From: Streptococcus sp. HF-1907
GTDB lineage: Bacteria; Bacillota; Bacilli; Lactobacillales; Streptococcaceae
DNA: 64,000 nucleotides
Assembly (NCBI RefSeq): GCF_015594605.1
Contig: NZ_JADNQT010000001.1
Span: 248,001 to 312,000 of the forward strand
Direction of reading: 5' to 3'
Below are positions 28,810 through 38,233 of the stretch, piece by piece. Both the position numbers and the translations under genes were made by a program. The stretch's first letter is position 1. Each line of letters opens with the position of its first letter. Under the pieces are notes generated by a model. It had not been told where the DNA came from. It was given only the letters and a program-made list of their open reading frames with translations, and made no database searches.

Positions 28810-30237
28810 TTATTTCATATCAAATACGATTGATTTTACATTAGTCATCGCTTCGATTGAGTACTTGATACCTTGTACTCCAGCTCCTGAACCCTTAAGT
28901 CCCAAGAATGGGAAGTTATCTGGCCCACGACCTGTTTTATTGTTGATGTGAACAGTACCAACTTCAAGTTTGTTAGCAATGTCAAATGCTTTTTGGAAAT
29001 CACGTGTAAACACTGAAGATTGCAAACCATATTCTGATTTGTTAGCAATAGCTACGGCTTCATCAGCATCTTTAACACGGATGATTGGAAGGATAGGACC
29101 AAATGGTTCTTCCCAGGCAATACGCATGTCAGTTGTAACATGGTCAAACAAACCTGGTGTCAAAAGACGACCGTTACGTGTGAATTGGTTAAGTTCTTTA
29201 GCACCTTTAGCGCGTGCATCTTCAACAAGTCCTTCGATAAAATCAGCTGATTTATCATCAATAACAGGTGTAACTGTTGCGTTATCGAATGGATCACCAA
29301 CTGTTAATGCGGCAACTTTCTCTGAAATCAATTCAGCTAATTTGTCAGCAACTGATTCAACAACCAATACACGTTTGATTGCTGTACAACGTTGACCTGA
29401 GTAGTCATAAGCACCTGCAACGATTTGTTTAGCAGCATTTTCAAGATCAGCATCTTCAAGAACGATACCTGAGTCTTTACCACCCAATTCAAGCATGATT
29501 GGACGCATACCAGCCAATGTACCAATACGTTTACCAACTGGTGTAGAACCTGTAAAGTTGATGAAGTTAACTTCTTCGTGTTCAACGATGTAGTCACCAA
29601 TCTCTGAACCACGTCCAGTGATAGTGTTGAAAACACCAGCAGGGATACCAGCTTCAGCAAAGGCTTTTGCTAAAACAAGTCCTGAAATTGAACCTTGCGT
29701 TGGTGGTTTAAACATCACCACATTTCCTCCAATAAGGGCTGGTGCAATCTTAGACCCTGAAAGGTTAACTGGGTAGTTGTAAGGTGCAATCGCCATAACG
29801 ATTCCAACTGGTTGGCGACGGATAACCGCCAACTTATGACCGGTTGAAGCATCCATTTTACCACCTTCGTCAGCACGTGTTTCAAGACGGATACCTTCTT
29901 CAGCTGCATAACGAATCAAATCTGCTGTACGAACAACTTCTGTAAGTGAAGCATTGTAAGCTTTTGAAATTTCTTTAGCAAGAATGGTAGCCATTTCTTC
30001 CTTATCACGCTCGATGATATCAGCAGCTTTATGAAGGTATTGTGCACGTTCATAAACAGTAAGTGCAGCCCAGGCAGGAAGTGCAGCACGTCCTGCAGCC
30101 ATCGCTGCATCAACTTCAGCACGTGTCATAGCCGGAACAGTACCTAAAGACTCATCGTTAATTGGTGAAAAGATTTCGATTGAATTTTCAGAAGAAACCC
30201 ACTCACCATTGACATAGTTTTTATATTCTTTAGTCAA
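28810..30237 (-). CDS. gapN: NADP-dependent non-phosphorylating glyceraldehyde-3-phosphate dehydrogenase
   Basis: A 475-residue aldehyde dehydrogenase, the exact length of the S. mutans GapN. It oxidises glyceraldehyde-3-phosphate straight to 3-phosphoglycerate and is the main NADPH source in streptococci that lack the oxidative pentose pathway. The catalytic Cys is in YSGQRCTAIKRV and the general-base Glu in MLELGGKDSGIV; FTGSTPVGKRIG binds the cofactor. The start is a TTG at 30235-30237, set by AAAGGAG 7 bases upstream. A TTGAAA..TAAAAT promoter (-10 at 30267-30272) lies close by. Confidence 0.95.
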   Translation of the reverse strand: MTKEYKNYVNGEWVSSENSIEIFSPINDESLGTVPAMTRAEVDAAMAAGRAALPAWAALTVYERAQYLHKAADIIERDKEEMATILAKEISKAYNASLTEVVRTADLIRYAAEEGIRLETRADEGGKMDASTGHKLAVIRRQPVGIVMAIAPYNYPVNLSGSKIAPALIGGNVVMFKPPTQGSISGLVLAKAFAEAGIPAGVFNTITGRGSEIGDYIVEHEEVNFINFTGSTPVGKRIGTLAGMRPIMLELGGKDSGIVLEDADLENAAKQIVAGAYDYSGQRCTAIKRVLVVESVADKLAELISEKVAALTVGDPFDNATVTPVIDDKSADFIEGLVEDARAKGAKELNQFTRNGRLLTPGLFDHVTTDMRIAWEEPFGPILPIIRVKDADEAVAIANKSEYGLQSSVFTRDFQKAFDIANKLEVGTVHINNKTGRGPDNFPFLGLKGSGAGVQGIKYSIEAMTNVKSIVFDMK

Positions 30238-30290
30238 AGTCAGTCTCCTTTAAATGTAATATCCTTATTTTATCATTTTAAAAATATTTT

Positions 30291-31082
30291 TCAATCATTT
30301 GGTACGTAAAATATCTGAAAATTTTTAAAACTTTGATTGAGGTTTTTGAAAACTTGCTCAATGGGTCTCATAACAACTTCATTCCAAGCAGTATCTTCTG
30401 GTAAATCTATGGCTTGTTTGATGGTCAAGGCTACGCGATCCGCAGGAATGCCATGACTGGCATAAAAATCCTCATAGCGCTCCTTAATAGACTCGTCTGC
30501 CACTGAGGTCAACAATTCTGTATTGATAGCCCCTGGCGAAATAATTGTTGGCCGCAAGTTACCTTCCATTTGCGTTATTTCTTCGCGGAGCGATTATGCC
30601 ATAGCACGCACAGCGTATTTTGTCCCTAAATAAACACCTCCGCCTACATGGGCATGATGCCCTTCAACAGAGACAACTGTAATAATTTGACCAGATTTTT
30701 GCTTTTTCATTTGTGGCAAAGCTAGGCTGATACCATACAAAACGCCCTTAATATTGGTATCGATAGCCGACTCCCATTCTTTCACCGTCTGGCTCATAAA
30801 GGGCGCCTGAGGCATTACCCCAGCATTACTAATCCAGACATCAATCCGTCCGTAAGTAGCCAGTGCCAGTTTAGCTAAAGCTTCAACATCCTCGTATTTC
30901 GTCACATCAGTGACAGTATAGACTGCCTGACCACCTAGAGCTACCACCTCTGAGGCAACATCTTTCAAACGTTCCTCACGTCTAGCTCCCAAAACAAGTT
31001 TAGCACCATCCTTAGCTAATAATTTTGCAGTCTCCTCACCGATCCCAGATGAAGCTCCTGTAATCACAATAACTTTTGACAT
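30291..31082 (-). pseudogene. Short-chain dehydrogenase (SDR), broken by an in-frame TAA
   Basis: Two parts of one classical SDR lie in the same frame. The first (31082 to 30597) has TGASSGIGEETAKLL for the cofactor, the NAG motif (WISNAGVMP) and YLGTKYAVRAMA near the catalytic Tyr-x-x-x-Lys. A TAA at 30594-30596 then stops it, and the second part continues as SLREEITQMEGNLRPTIISPGAINTELL to 30291. Only one codon is wrong (probably GAA to TAA), with no frameshift. The active-site Tyr and Lys come before the stop, but the C-terminal substrate region is lost unless there is read-through. Confidence 0.85.
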
Positions 31083-31112
31083 GTTCACTCTTTCTAATAT
31101 TCTTTACAAAAT

Positions 31113-31140
31113 GAAAAAAACTAGGGAAATCCCTAGTCTC
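31113..31140 (-). terminator. ptsI terminator
   Basis: ACTAGGG (31120-31126) pairs perfectly with CCCTAGT (31131-31137), and seven T residues follow on the minus strand. Confidence 0.88.
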
Positions 31141-31150
31141 CTCATCTCAA

Positions 31151-32884
31151 TTAGTCGACGTTAACGTATTCTTTACCGAGTTCGATAACTTCTTCCATTG
31201 TTGAGCATTCTGTAAGAGCACGGTTTGCGTACTCTTGCATTTTAGCTGTGTCAAGTTTCTTCATCAAGCTACGTGTACGGAGTACAGATGTAGCTGACAT
31301 TGAAAATTCATCCAAGCCCATACCAACAAGAAGCGGTACAGCAGTTTGGTCACCAGCCATTTCACCACACATACCAGCCCATTTACCTTCAGCGTGAGCT
31401 GCTTTGATAACGTTGTTAATCAAACGAAGGATTGATGGATTGTATGGTTGATAAAGATATGAAACTTGTTCGTTCATACGGTCAGCAGCCATTGTATATT
31501 GGATAAGATCGTTTGTACCAATTGAGAAGAAGTCTACTTCTTTCGCAAATTGGTCAGCAAGCATGGCTGCCGCTGGGATTTCAATCATGATACCAACTTG
31601 GATGTTGTCTGCAACTGCAACACCTTCAGCAACTAAGTTAGCTTTTTCTTCTTCAAAGATAGCTTTAGCAGCACGGAATTCTTTAAGAAGGGCAACCATT
31701 GGGAACATGATACGTAATTGACCATGTACAGATGCACGAAGAAGAGCACGCAATTGTGTACGGAACATTTGATTTCCAGTTTCTGAGATAGAAATACGCA
31801 AAGCACGGAAACCAAGGAATGGGTTCATTTCTTTTGGAAGGTCGAAGTAAGGAAGTTCTTTATCCCCACCGATATCCATTGTACGAACAACAACTGGTTT
31901 GCCATTCATACCTTCAAGAACAGCTTTGTATGCTTCGTACTGTTCGTCTTCTGTTGGGAAGTCTTGTGAGTCCATGTACAAGAATTCTGTACGGTAAAGA
32001 CCAACAGCTTCTGCACCGTTATCATTAACACCTTCAACGTCTTTTGGAGTACCGATGTTAGCAGCCAATTCGAAGTGTTTACCGTCAGCTGTAACTGTTT
32101 TTGCATCTTTAAGAAGAGCCCATTCAGCTTTTTGCTTAGCGTAAGCTTCACCTGCTGCTTTAAATTCAGCAACTTGTTCATCAGTTGGTTCAATGATGAC
32201 TTCACCAGTGATACCGTTAACTGCGATCAATTGACCATCTTGAACACGTTCAGTGATGTCATTTGTACCAAGAACTGCTGCAATTTCAAGTGTACGAGCC
32301 ATGATAGCTGAGTGACTTGTACGTCCACCAATGTTTGTTACAAAGGCTTTAACGAATTGTTTGTTCAATTGGGCAGTATCAGATGGTGTCAAATCGTGTG
32401 CAATAACGATAGCTTCTTCGTTAATTGCAGCTGGATTTGGTAATTTTTTACCAAGAAGGTTAGCCAATACACGTTTTGCCACGTCTCGGATATCCGCTGC
32501 ACGTTCTTGCATGTATGGGTTATCTTCCATGCCTTCAAAGATAGTGATGAACATGTCAGTCACTTCTTTAAGTCCTGCTTCAGCATTTACTTGTTTTGCA
32601 CGGATAGTTTCTTTCATTTGGTTGATCATTTCTGGATCTGAAAGTACCATCAAGTGTGCATCGAAAACTGCTGCTGCTTCTTCACCAAGCGTTTCTACTG
32701 CTTTCTCACGGATAACAGAAAGCTCGTCTTGTGAAGCTTGAAGTGCTACATCAAGGCGAGCTTCCTCTGCGTTTGTATCTTCGACTGTAACAGTCTCAAA
32801 TGATAAATCCGGTTGAACGAGTAGATATGCTTTAGCAACTGCAACACCATCAGAGGCTGCGATTCCTTTAAGCATTTCTGTCAT
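31151..32884 (-). CDS. ptsI: Phosphoenolpyruvate-protein phosphotransferase (PTS enzyme I)
   Basis: A 577-residue enzyme that takes phosphate from PEP and passes it to HPr, the entry point of the sugar phosphotransferase system. The phosphorylated His is in [21 protein letters not shown]; the PEP-binding C-terminal barrel has [48 protein letters not shown] and MCGEMAGD with the proton-donor Cys. It starts 4 bases after ptsH. Confidence 0.97.
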   Translation of the reverse strand: MTEMLKGIAASDGVAVAKAYLLVQPDLSFETVTVEDTNAEEARLDVALQASQDELSVIREKAVETLGEEAAAVFDAHLMVLSDPEMINQMKETIRAKQVNAEAGLKEVTDMFITIFEGMEDNPYMQERAADIRDVAKRVLANLLGKKLPNPAAINEEAIVIAHDLTPSDTAQLNKQFVKAFVTNIGGRTSHSAIMARTLEIAAVLGTNDITERVQDGQLIAVNGITGEVIIEPTDEQVAEFKAAGEAYAKQKAEWALLKDAKTVTADGKHFELAANIGTPKDVEGVNDNGAEAVGLYRTEFLYMDSQDFPTEDEQYEAYKAVLEGMNGKPVVVRTMDIGGDKELPYFDLPKEMNPFLGFRALRISISETGNQMFRTQLRALLRASVHGQLRIMFPMVALLKEFRAAKAIFEEEKANLVAEGVAVADNIQVGIMIEIPAAAMLADQFAKEVDFFSIGTNDLIQYTMAADRMNEQVSYLYQPYNPSILRLINNVIKAAHAEGKWAGMCGEMAGDQTAVPLLVGMGLDEFSMSATSVLRTRSLMKKLDTAKMQEYANRALTECSTMEEVIELGKEYVNVD

Positions 32885-32888
32885 ATTC

Positions 32889-33152
32889 TTATGCCAATCC
32901 TTCTTTAGTCATTGTTTCTTCGATAGCTGCGATAGCGTCGCCTGCATCAACACCTTCAGCTGAGATTGTAACATCAGCACCTTGACCAACACCAAGTGAC
33001 ATAACACCCATGATTGATTTAAGGTTTACTGCTTTACCTTTGTAGTCCAAAGTGATGTCTGAAGCAAATTTGCTAGCTGTTTGAACGAGCAAAGTAGCTG
33101 GACGTGCGTGAATACCTGTTTCTGCAACGATGTGGAAATCTTTTGAAGCCAT
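32889..33152 (-). CDS. ptsH: Phosphocarrier protein HPr
   Basis: An 87-residue PTS carrier. His15 (GIHARPAT) takes phosphate from enzyme I. Ser46 ([12 protein letters not shown]) is the HPr kinase site; HPr-Ser-P is the co-factor for CcpA, which links this gene to the cre sites elsewhere in the window. AAAAGGAG precedes the ATG. It heads the ptsHI operon. Confidence 0.98.
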   Translation of the reverse strand: MASKDFHIVAETGIHARPATLLVQTASKFASDITLDYKGKAVNLKSIMGVMSLGVGQGADVTISAEGVDAGDAIAAIEETMTKEGLA

Positions 33153-33183
33153 GTTATGGTTCTCCTTTTTATGTGTTTATTTA

Positions 33184-33244
33184 GGTTACCTTTATGGTAA
33201 CCCTTACAATATGAAATTATACCATATTGATTTTTGATTTTCAA
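33184..33244 (-). promoter_or_regulatory. ptsHI promoter and leader hairpin
   Basis: TTGAAA (33239-33244), a 17-base spacer ending in TGG, and TATAAT (33216-33221) form a strong promoter. The leader holds a perfect 7-bp hairpin, GGTTACC (33184-33190) with GGTAACC (33196-33202), perhaps for mRNA stability. Between this promoter and the NrdR boxes (33245-33442) I see only AT-rich sequence. Confidence 0.8.
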
Positions 33245-33442
33245 GGTTAAAAGTTCTTTTAGGAAAAAAACTTGAAATATTTCTTTGACTTTTCACAACT
33301 TTTCTTCTATAGAAAATTGACAAATATAAAAATTGCAATCTGTTGGATAATTTTTGTTTTTGAGCTCATATTATTTTGATATTTTTGAATGAATATTTTT
33401 CTTCTTCATGCACTAGTCTAATCATTATTAAAACTAGGACGA

Positions 33443-33491
33443 GCACAATATCTTGTGTTTTTTATACATATTTTTGTACTATATGTTGTGT
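33443..33491 (+). promoter_or_regulatory. nrdHEF promoter with two NrdR boxes
   Basis: Two 16-mers resemble the NrdR box ACACWATATATWGTGT: 33443-33458 (GCACAATATCTTGTGT) and 33476-33491 (GTACTATATGTTGTGT). Their 33-bp spacing is about three helical turns, as is usual for NrdR. They overlap a plausible TTGTGT (33453-33458) -18- TACTAT (33477-33482) promoter, so NrdR with dATP should block it. Confidence 0.78.
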
Positions 33492-33569
33492 TATCATGCA
33501 GATAAATCACTTGCTTTTTTAGCTATTTTTTTATATTCTAGGAACATGTTAAAAATCGAGGAGGATGAA

Positions 33570-33794
33570 ATGGCTAAAATTACCGTTTTTTCAAAAAATA
33601 ACTGCATGCAATGCAAAATGACTAAAAAATTCTTAGAGCAAAATGGTGCTGAATTTGAAGAAATCAACATTGATGAGCATCCAGAAAAAGTTGACTATGT
33701 GAAGAGTCTTGGTTTTACATCAGCACCTGTTATCGAAGCTGGTGACCTTGTTTTCTCAGGTTTCCAGCCTGCTAAACTTAAAGAGATTGTCTAA
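33570..33794 (+). CDS. nrdH: Glutaredoxin-like protein NrdH
   Basis: A 74-residue electron donor for class Ib ribonucleotide reductase, with the redox motif CMQC at residues 11-14 and the fold motif TSAPVIEAGDLVFSGFQP. The open frame begins far upstream, but GAGGAGGATGAA sits directly before the ATG at 33570, which gives the normal NrdH length. It is the first gene of nrdH-nrdE-nrdF. Confidence 0.95.
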   Translation: MAKITVFSKNNCMQCKMTKKFLEQNGAEFEEINIDEHPEKVDYVKSLGFTSAPVIEAGDLVFSGFQPAKLKEIV

Positions 33795-33901
33795 GTCACA
33801 AAAGAACCAAACCAACTTCGGAAAGGGGGAAGGATGAAAATCAGTCATGGATTTCTGATTTTTATCTGACTCCCCATTTATATTGTTAAAGGAACTACGA
33901 C

Positions 33902-36061
33902 ATGAGTTTAAAAAATCTTGGGGATGTATCATACTTCCGCTTAAACAATGAAATCAACCGTCCGGTTAACGGGCAAATTCCGCTTCATAAAGATAAGGAA
34001 GCCTTGGCTGCATTTTTTAAAGAAAATGTAGAGCCAAATTCTATGGCTTTTGATAGCATCACTGCGAAAATCAACTTTCTCATTGAAAATGATTATCTTG
34101 AAGCTGAGTTTATTGGTAAATACAAGCCTGAATTTATCGAAGGTCTTGCTAAATCGCTTCAAGAGCAAAATTTTCGTTTCAAATCTTTCATGGCTGCTTA
34201 CAAGTTTTACCAACAGTATGCTTTGAAGACTAACGATGGCGCCTATTATTTGGAAAGCATTGAAGACCGTGTGCTTTTCAACGCTCTCTACTTTGCTGAT
34301 GGAAATGAAGCTTTGGCTGCTGATTTAGCCATGGAGATGATTCATCAGCGCTACCAACCTGCCACTCCTTCATTCTTGAATGCTGGGCGTAGCCGTCGTG
34401 GAGAGTTGGTGTCCTGCTTTCTCATCCAAGTGACCGACGACATGAACTCTATCGGTCGTTCTATCAATTCAGCTCTGCAATTATCCCGTATCGGTGGTGG
34501 GGTCGGTATCTCGCTTAGCAATCTCCGTGAAGCTGGTGCTCCTATCAAGGGTTATGCTGGCGCTGCTTCTGGGGTTGTGCCTGTCATGAAATTGTTCGAA
34601 GACAGCTTCTCTTACTCTAACCAACTTGGTCAACGCCAAGGTGCTGGGGTAGTTTATCTTGATGTTTTCCACCCAGACATTCTTCACTTCCTTTCGACTA
34701 AGAAAGAAAATGCGGATGAAAAGATTCGCGTCAAGACCTTGTCACTTGGAATTACTGTCCCTAATAAGTTCTATGAGCTAGCGCGTAAGAATGAGGACAT
34801 GTACCTTTTCAGCCCATACACGGTTGAAAAAGAATACGGCGTACCATTTAGCTACATTGACATCACTGAAAAATACGATGAATTGGTTGCCAATCCAAAC
34901 ATCACCAAAACGAAAATCAATGCCCGTGAGTTAGAAACTGAAATTTCTAAATTGCAGCAAGAATCTGGTTACCCATACATCATTAACATTGACACGGCTA
35001 ACCGCGCCAATCCAATTGATGGTAAGATTATCATGTCAAACTTGTGTTCCGAAATTCTGCAAGTGCAAACGCCTAGCTCGATTAATGATGCACAAGAATT
35101 TGTCAAAATGGGGACGGATATCTCATGTAACTTGGGGTCAACCAATGTTCTCAACATGATGACATCACCTGATTTTGGGCGTTCTATCAAGGCTATGACG
35201 CGTGCGCTTACTTTCGTAACGGATTCATCAAACATTGATGCTGTGCCAACCATTAAAAACGGGAATGCCCAGGCTCATACTTTCGGGCTTGGTGCCATGG
35301 GACTGCACTCATACCTTGCTACTCATCACATTGAATATGGTAGCCCTGAGTCAATCGAGTTCACAGACATTTACTTTATGCTCATGAACTATTGGACACT
35401 GGTTGAGTCTAACAATATTGCTCGTGAACGCGCGACAACTTTCGTTGGTTTTGAAAAGTCTAAATACGCTGATGGGACTTACTTCGACAAGTATGTGACT
35501 GGTCAATTCGTTCCTAAATCTAATAAAGTTAAAGAACTCTTTAAAGATCATTTTATTCCTCAGGCAGAAGACTGGGAAGCTCTCCGTCTGGCTGTTATGA
35601 AAGAGGGACTCTATCACCAAAACCGTCTTGCGGTAGCGCCAAATGGGTCTATCTCTTATATCAACGACTGCTCTGCTTCTATTCACCCAATCACGCAACG
35701 TATCGAAGAGCGTCAGGAGAAGAAAATCGGTAAAATCTACTACCCAGCTAACGGGCTTTCTACTGATACCATCCCTTACTACACCTCTGCTTACGATATG
35801 GACATGCGCAAGGTCATTGATGTCTATGCGGCAGCGACTCAGCACGTGGACCAAGGCTTGTCACTCACTCTCTTCCTGCGCAGCGAATTGCCAAAAGAAC
35901 TCTACGAATGGAAATCTGAAAGCAAGCAAACCACTCGCGACCTGTCAATCCTTCGTAACTACGCCTTCAACAAGGGCATCAAGTCAATCTACTATGTGCG
36001 TACTTACACGGATGATGGGGAAGAAGTTGGGTCTAACCAGTGTGAAAGCTGTGTCATCTAG
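33902..36061 (+). CDS. nrdE: Class Ib ribonucleoside-diphosphate reductase alpha subunit
   Basis: A 719-residue catalytic subunit that turns ribonucleotides into deoxyribonucleotides. The active-site region includes SNLCSEILQ and NLGSTNVLNMM; the thiyl Cys and the redox pair match the family, and the C-terminus ends in NQCESCVI, the Cys pair that takes electrons from NrdH. As in class Ib enzymes, the N-terminal ATP cone is absent. nrdI is not in this window. Confidence 0.96.
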   Translation: MSLKNLGDVSYFRLNNEINRPVNGQIPLHKDKEALAAFFKENVEPNSMAFDSITAKINFLIENDYLEAEFIGKYKPEFIEGLAKSLQEQNFRFKSFMAAYKFYQQYALKTNDGAYYLESIEDRVLFNALYFADGNEALAADLAMEMIHQRYQPATPSFLNAGRSRRGELVSCFLIQVTDDMNSIGRSINSALQLSRIGGGVGISLSNLREAGAPIKGYAGAASGVVPVMKLFEDSFSYSNQLGQRQGAGVVYLDVFHPDILHFLSTKKENADEKIRVKTLSLGITVPNKFYELARKNEDMYLFSPYTVEKEYGVPFSYIDITEKYDELVANPNITKTKINARELETEISKLQQESGYPYIINIDTANRANPIDGKIIMSNLCSEILQVQTPSSINDAQEFVKMGTDISCNLGSTNVLNMMTSPDFGRSIKAMTRALTFVTDSSNIDAVPTIKNGNAQAHTFGLGAMGLHSYLATHHIEYGSPESIEFTDIYFMLMNYWTLVESNNIARERATTFVGFEKSKYADGTYFDKYVTGQFVPKSNKVKELFKDHFIPQAEDWEALRLAVMKEGLYHQNRLAVAPNGSISYINDCSASIHPITQRIEERQEKKIGKIYYPANGLSTDTIPYYTSAYDMDMRKVIDVYAAATQHVDQGLSLTLFLRSELPKELYEWKSESKQTTRDLSILRNYAFNKGIKSIYYVRTYTDDGEEVGSNQCESCVI

Positions 36062-36068
36062 CGTTGTA

Positions 36069-36127
36069 AGTAATTGTAACGACTAAAGCCGTAACAATTA
36101 CTAGGCTAACCGCTATGGCGGATTAGC
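36069..36127 (+). other. Two stem-loops between nrdE and nrdF
   Basis: AGTAATTGT (36069-36077) pairs with ACAATTACT (36094-36102); then GCTAACCGC (36105-36113) pairs with GCGGATTAGC (36118-36127) with one bulge. Neither has a T run, so they look like RNA-processing or stability elements that could set the nrdE to nrdF ratio. Confidence 0.55.
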
Positions 36128-36244
36128 TAACAACCTCACTAACTGCATAAAAGTCGCAATATCGGCAGCTTTTATTCCGTGTCGTAACTTAAACTTTCAA
36201 ACTGAATTATTTTTAAGAAATATAGTCACTCATAGGAGAAACAC

Positions 36245-37204
36245 ATGACGACATACTACGAAGCAATAAACTGGAATGAAATCGAGGATGTGATTGACAA
36301 GTCAACTTGGGAAAAGTTGACCGAGCAATTTTGGCTCGATACCCGCATCCCTTTGTCAAATGACTTGGACGACTGGCGCAAGCTGTCAGAAGAGGAAAAG
36401 GATTTGGTGGGCAAGGTCTTTGGTGGTCTGACCCTGCTGGATACCATGCAGTCTCAATCTGGGGTTGAGGCCATCCGCGGTGATGTGCGCACCCCTCACG
36501 AAGAGGCCGTCCTCAACAACATCCAATTCATGGAGTCCGTCCACGCCAAGTCCTACTCCTCAATCTTCTCAACCCTCAACACCAAGTCTGAGATTGAAGA
36601 GATTTTCGAGTGGACTAACAACAACGAATACCTGCAAAAGAAAGCCAAAATCATCAATGATATTTATGAAAATGGCGGAGCTTTAGAGAAGAAGGTGGCA
36701 TCAACTTTCCTTGAAACCTTCCTTTTCTATTCAGGTTTCTTCACCCCACTCTACTATCTTGGCAATAACAAGCTAGCCAACGTTGCTGAAATTATCAAAC
36801 TCATCATCCGTGACGAATCTGTGCACGGTACCTATATCGGCTACAAGTTCCAACTTGGTTTCAATGAATTGTCAGAGGAAGAACAAGATAAGTTCCGCGA
36901 TTGGATGTATGACCTGCTCTACCAACTCTACGAAAACGAGGAGCTCTACACCCAAACCCTTTATGACCAAGTCGGCTGGACTGAGGAAGTCATGACCTTC
37001 TTGCGCTACAACGCCAACAAGGCCCTCATGAACCTGGGGCAAGACCCACTCTTCCAAGACACCGCTAACGACGTCAACCCAATCGTCATGAACGGTATCT
37101 CAACTGGGACATCCAACCACGACTTCTTCTCACAAGTCGGAAATGGTTACCTGCTCGGTTCTGTTGAAGCTATGCAGGATGATGATTATAACTATGGATT
37201 GTAA
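36245..37204 (+). CDS. nrdF: Class Ib ribonucleoside-diphosphate reductase beta subunit
   Basis: A 319-residue di-metal subunit that holds the tyrosyl radical (dimanganese or diiron). Metal-ligand regions can be seen around LLDTMQSQSGVEAI, NIQFMESVHAKSYSSIF and IIRDESVHGTYIGYKFQ. The C-terminal tail DDDYNYGL is the peptide that docks on NrdE. TAGGAGAAACAC precedes the ATG. A 183-base gap with two hairpins separates it from nrdE. Confidence 0.96.
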   Translation: MTTYYEAINWNEIEDVIDKSTWEKLTEQFWLDTRIPLSNDLDDWRKLSEEEKDLVGKVFGGLTLLDTMQSQSGVEAIRGDVRTPHEEAVLNNIQFMESVHAKSYSSIFSTLNTKSEIEEIFEWTNNNEYLQKKAKIINDIYENGGALEKKVASTFLETFLFYSGFFTPLYYLGNNKLANVAEIIKLIIRDESVHGTYIGYKFQLGFNELSEEEQDKFRDWMYDLLYQLYENEELYTQTLYDQVGWTEEVMTFLRYNANKALMNLGQDPLFQDTANDVNPIVMNGISTGTSNHDFFSQVGNGYLLGSVEAMQDDDYNYGL

Positions 37205-37208
37205 AAAG

Positions 37209-37243
37209 AAAAAGTTATCGCATGTGCGGTAGCTTTTTCTATG
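37209..37243 (+). terminator. nrdF terminator
   Basis: AAAAAGTTATCGC pairs along its whole length with GCGGTAGCTTTTT (G-U pairs included), with an ATGT loop, then TCTATG. Confidence 0.8.
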
Positions 37244-37286
37244 TTGAATTTCCTGATACTAATATGTAACCCATGCTAATCATTTA

Positions 37287-38027
37287 CAGCCTTTTTATCC
37301 ATTGCTGATTATGAGGAAAGTCAGTTCAGCATTTCTGACGAGCGCTTGCTTGACTTGATGTCATCCCTTCGTCAGACGCTGGCTCATTATAACCGTTCAC
37401 AGGAACAGGTCACACAGCCTACAAGTGCTGACAATCTCGCCCAGTTTGATGACCGCAGAGACGCTGACTTAAAGGCTCTGCTATCTTCCATTAAACCTTT
37501 CGCGGAGACTCCTGATGCCGAGGAATCTAAGGCTTATACGCAATTGGCTAGCCTTTTCAAGGACTATCGTACCGTCAGTCGTTCTCAACTATGAGGCCGA
37601 AACCGTTCAGATTAACCACCTCCTCCAAAAGCTCAAGGACGATGATACCATCAAGCATATTGATTATCTCGGCTTGAAGTGTTTTGTCACCCGTTAGGAA
37701 AATAGCCAAGCTGCTTTTGAGGAAGCTACCAAGACACGCAGTCATGGAAAACTCAGTCAAACAGTCTATGACTACCGTGAACTCCGTCAGAATCTACTTG
37801 ATGATTATACCGACATCTGCAATTACATTGACCTGCTGACGCGTCGTGATAAGGAAGTGGACTACAAGCCCCTCCTTGCTATCGTCAATCATAGCCGTAA
37901 AGAGTTTGCTAACATCATCAAAAAACGTCAAGGTCGCAAAACAGCTTCTACAACTGACTCCCCTAAAACAGATGAGCCACAAACAACTAAGCCAGATACA
38001 GAAAAAGATACGATCACTTCTATTTAA
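37287..38027 (+). pseudogene. Decayed gene of unknown family (possibly DUF6261-like)
   Basis: One protein can be pieced together from two frames. The first piece (FLSIADYEESQFSISDERLL.. to about 37590) lacks a start codon. A frameshift near 37580 leads to VLNYEAETVQINHLLQKLKDDD, which is stopped by a TAG at 37695-37697, and the frame then reads on to 38027 (ENSQAAFEEATKTRSHG... to DTEKDTITSI). The part LLAIVNHSRKEFANIIKKRQG recalls DUF6261 proteins, but I am not sure. So there is a lost start, one frameshift and one nonsense codon. Confidence 0.65.
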
Positions 38028-38033
38028 CAAGTC

Positions 38034-38062
38034 TTGACAACCCACACATTTGACGCTATAAT
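38034..38062 (+). promoter_or_regulatory. thiT promoter (full consensus)
   Basis: TTGACA (38034-38039), exactly 17 bases, TATAAT (38057-38062). It starts the TPP riboswitch transcript. Confidence 0.92.
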
Positions 38063-38078
38063 GTAAGCAATTACATAT

Positions 38079-38158
38079 CACAAAGGAGTGCCAAGGCTGA
38101 GATCGCGCAAGCGAAATCCTGATAACCTGATCTCGTTAGGACGAGCGTAGGGATTGTG
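38079..38158 (+). promoter_or_regulatory. TPP riboswitch aptamer (THI element)
   Basis: The conserved blocks are present in order: GGAGTGCC, GGCTGAGAT, AACCTGATCT, GAGCGTAGGGA, closed by a CACAA/TTGTG P1 stem. This is the standard thiamine pyrophosphate aptamer, upstream of the thiamine transporter gene. Confidence 0.95.
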
Positions 38159-38205
38159 AGATAGAAGAAGATAGCTATCAGAGCAAGTTATATCAGACTA
38201 ACCCA

Positions 38206-38232
38206 AAACTCCTTTGTTAAAAAGGAGTTTTT
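38206..38232 (+). terminator. Expression platform of the thiT riboswitch
   Basis: AAACTCCTTT (38206-38215) pairs with AAAGGAGTTT (38221-38230), and T residues follow; the 3' arm is also the thiT ribosome site. The 5' arm can instead pair with ACAAAGGAGT in the aptamer (38080-38089): ACTCCTTTGT at 38208-38217 is its perfect complement. TPP binding would free the 5' arm to form the terminator/ribosome-site hairpin. Confidence 0.8.
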
Positions 38233-38233
38233 T

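Noticed and set aside
29337-29909. Long minus-strand frames in the second reading frame of gapN.
   Set aside because: They are shadows of gapN, Leu/Val-rich with no start signals or family match.
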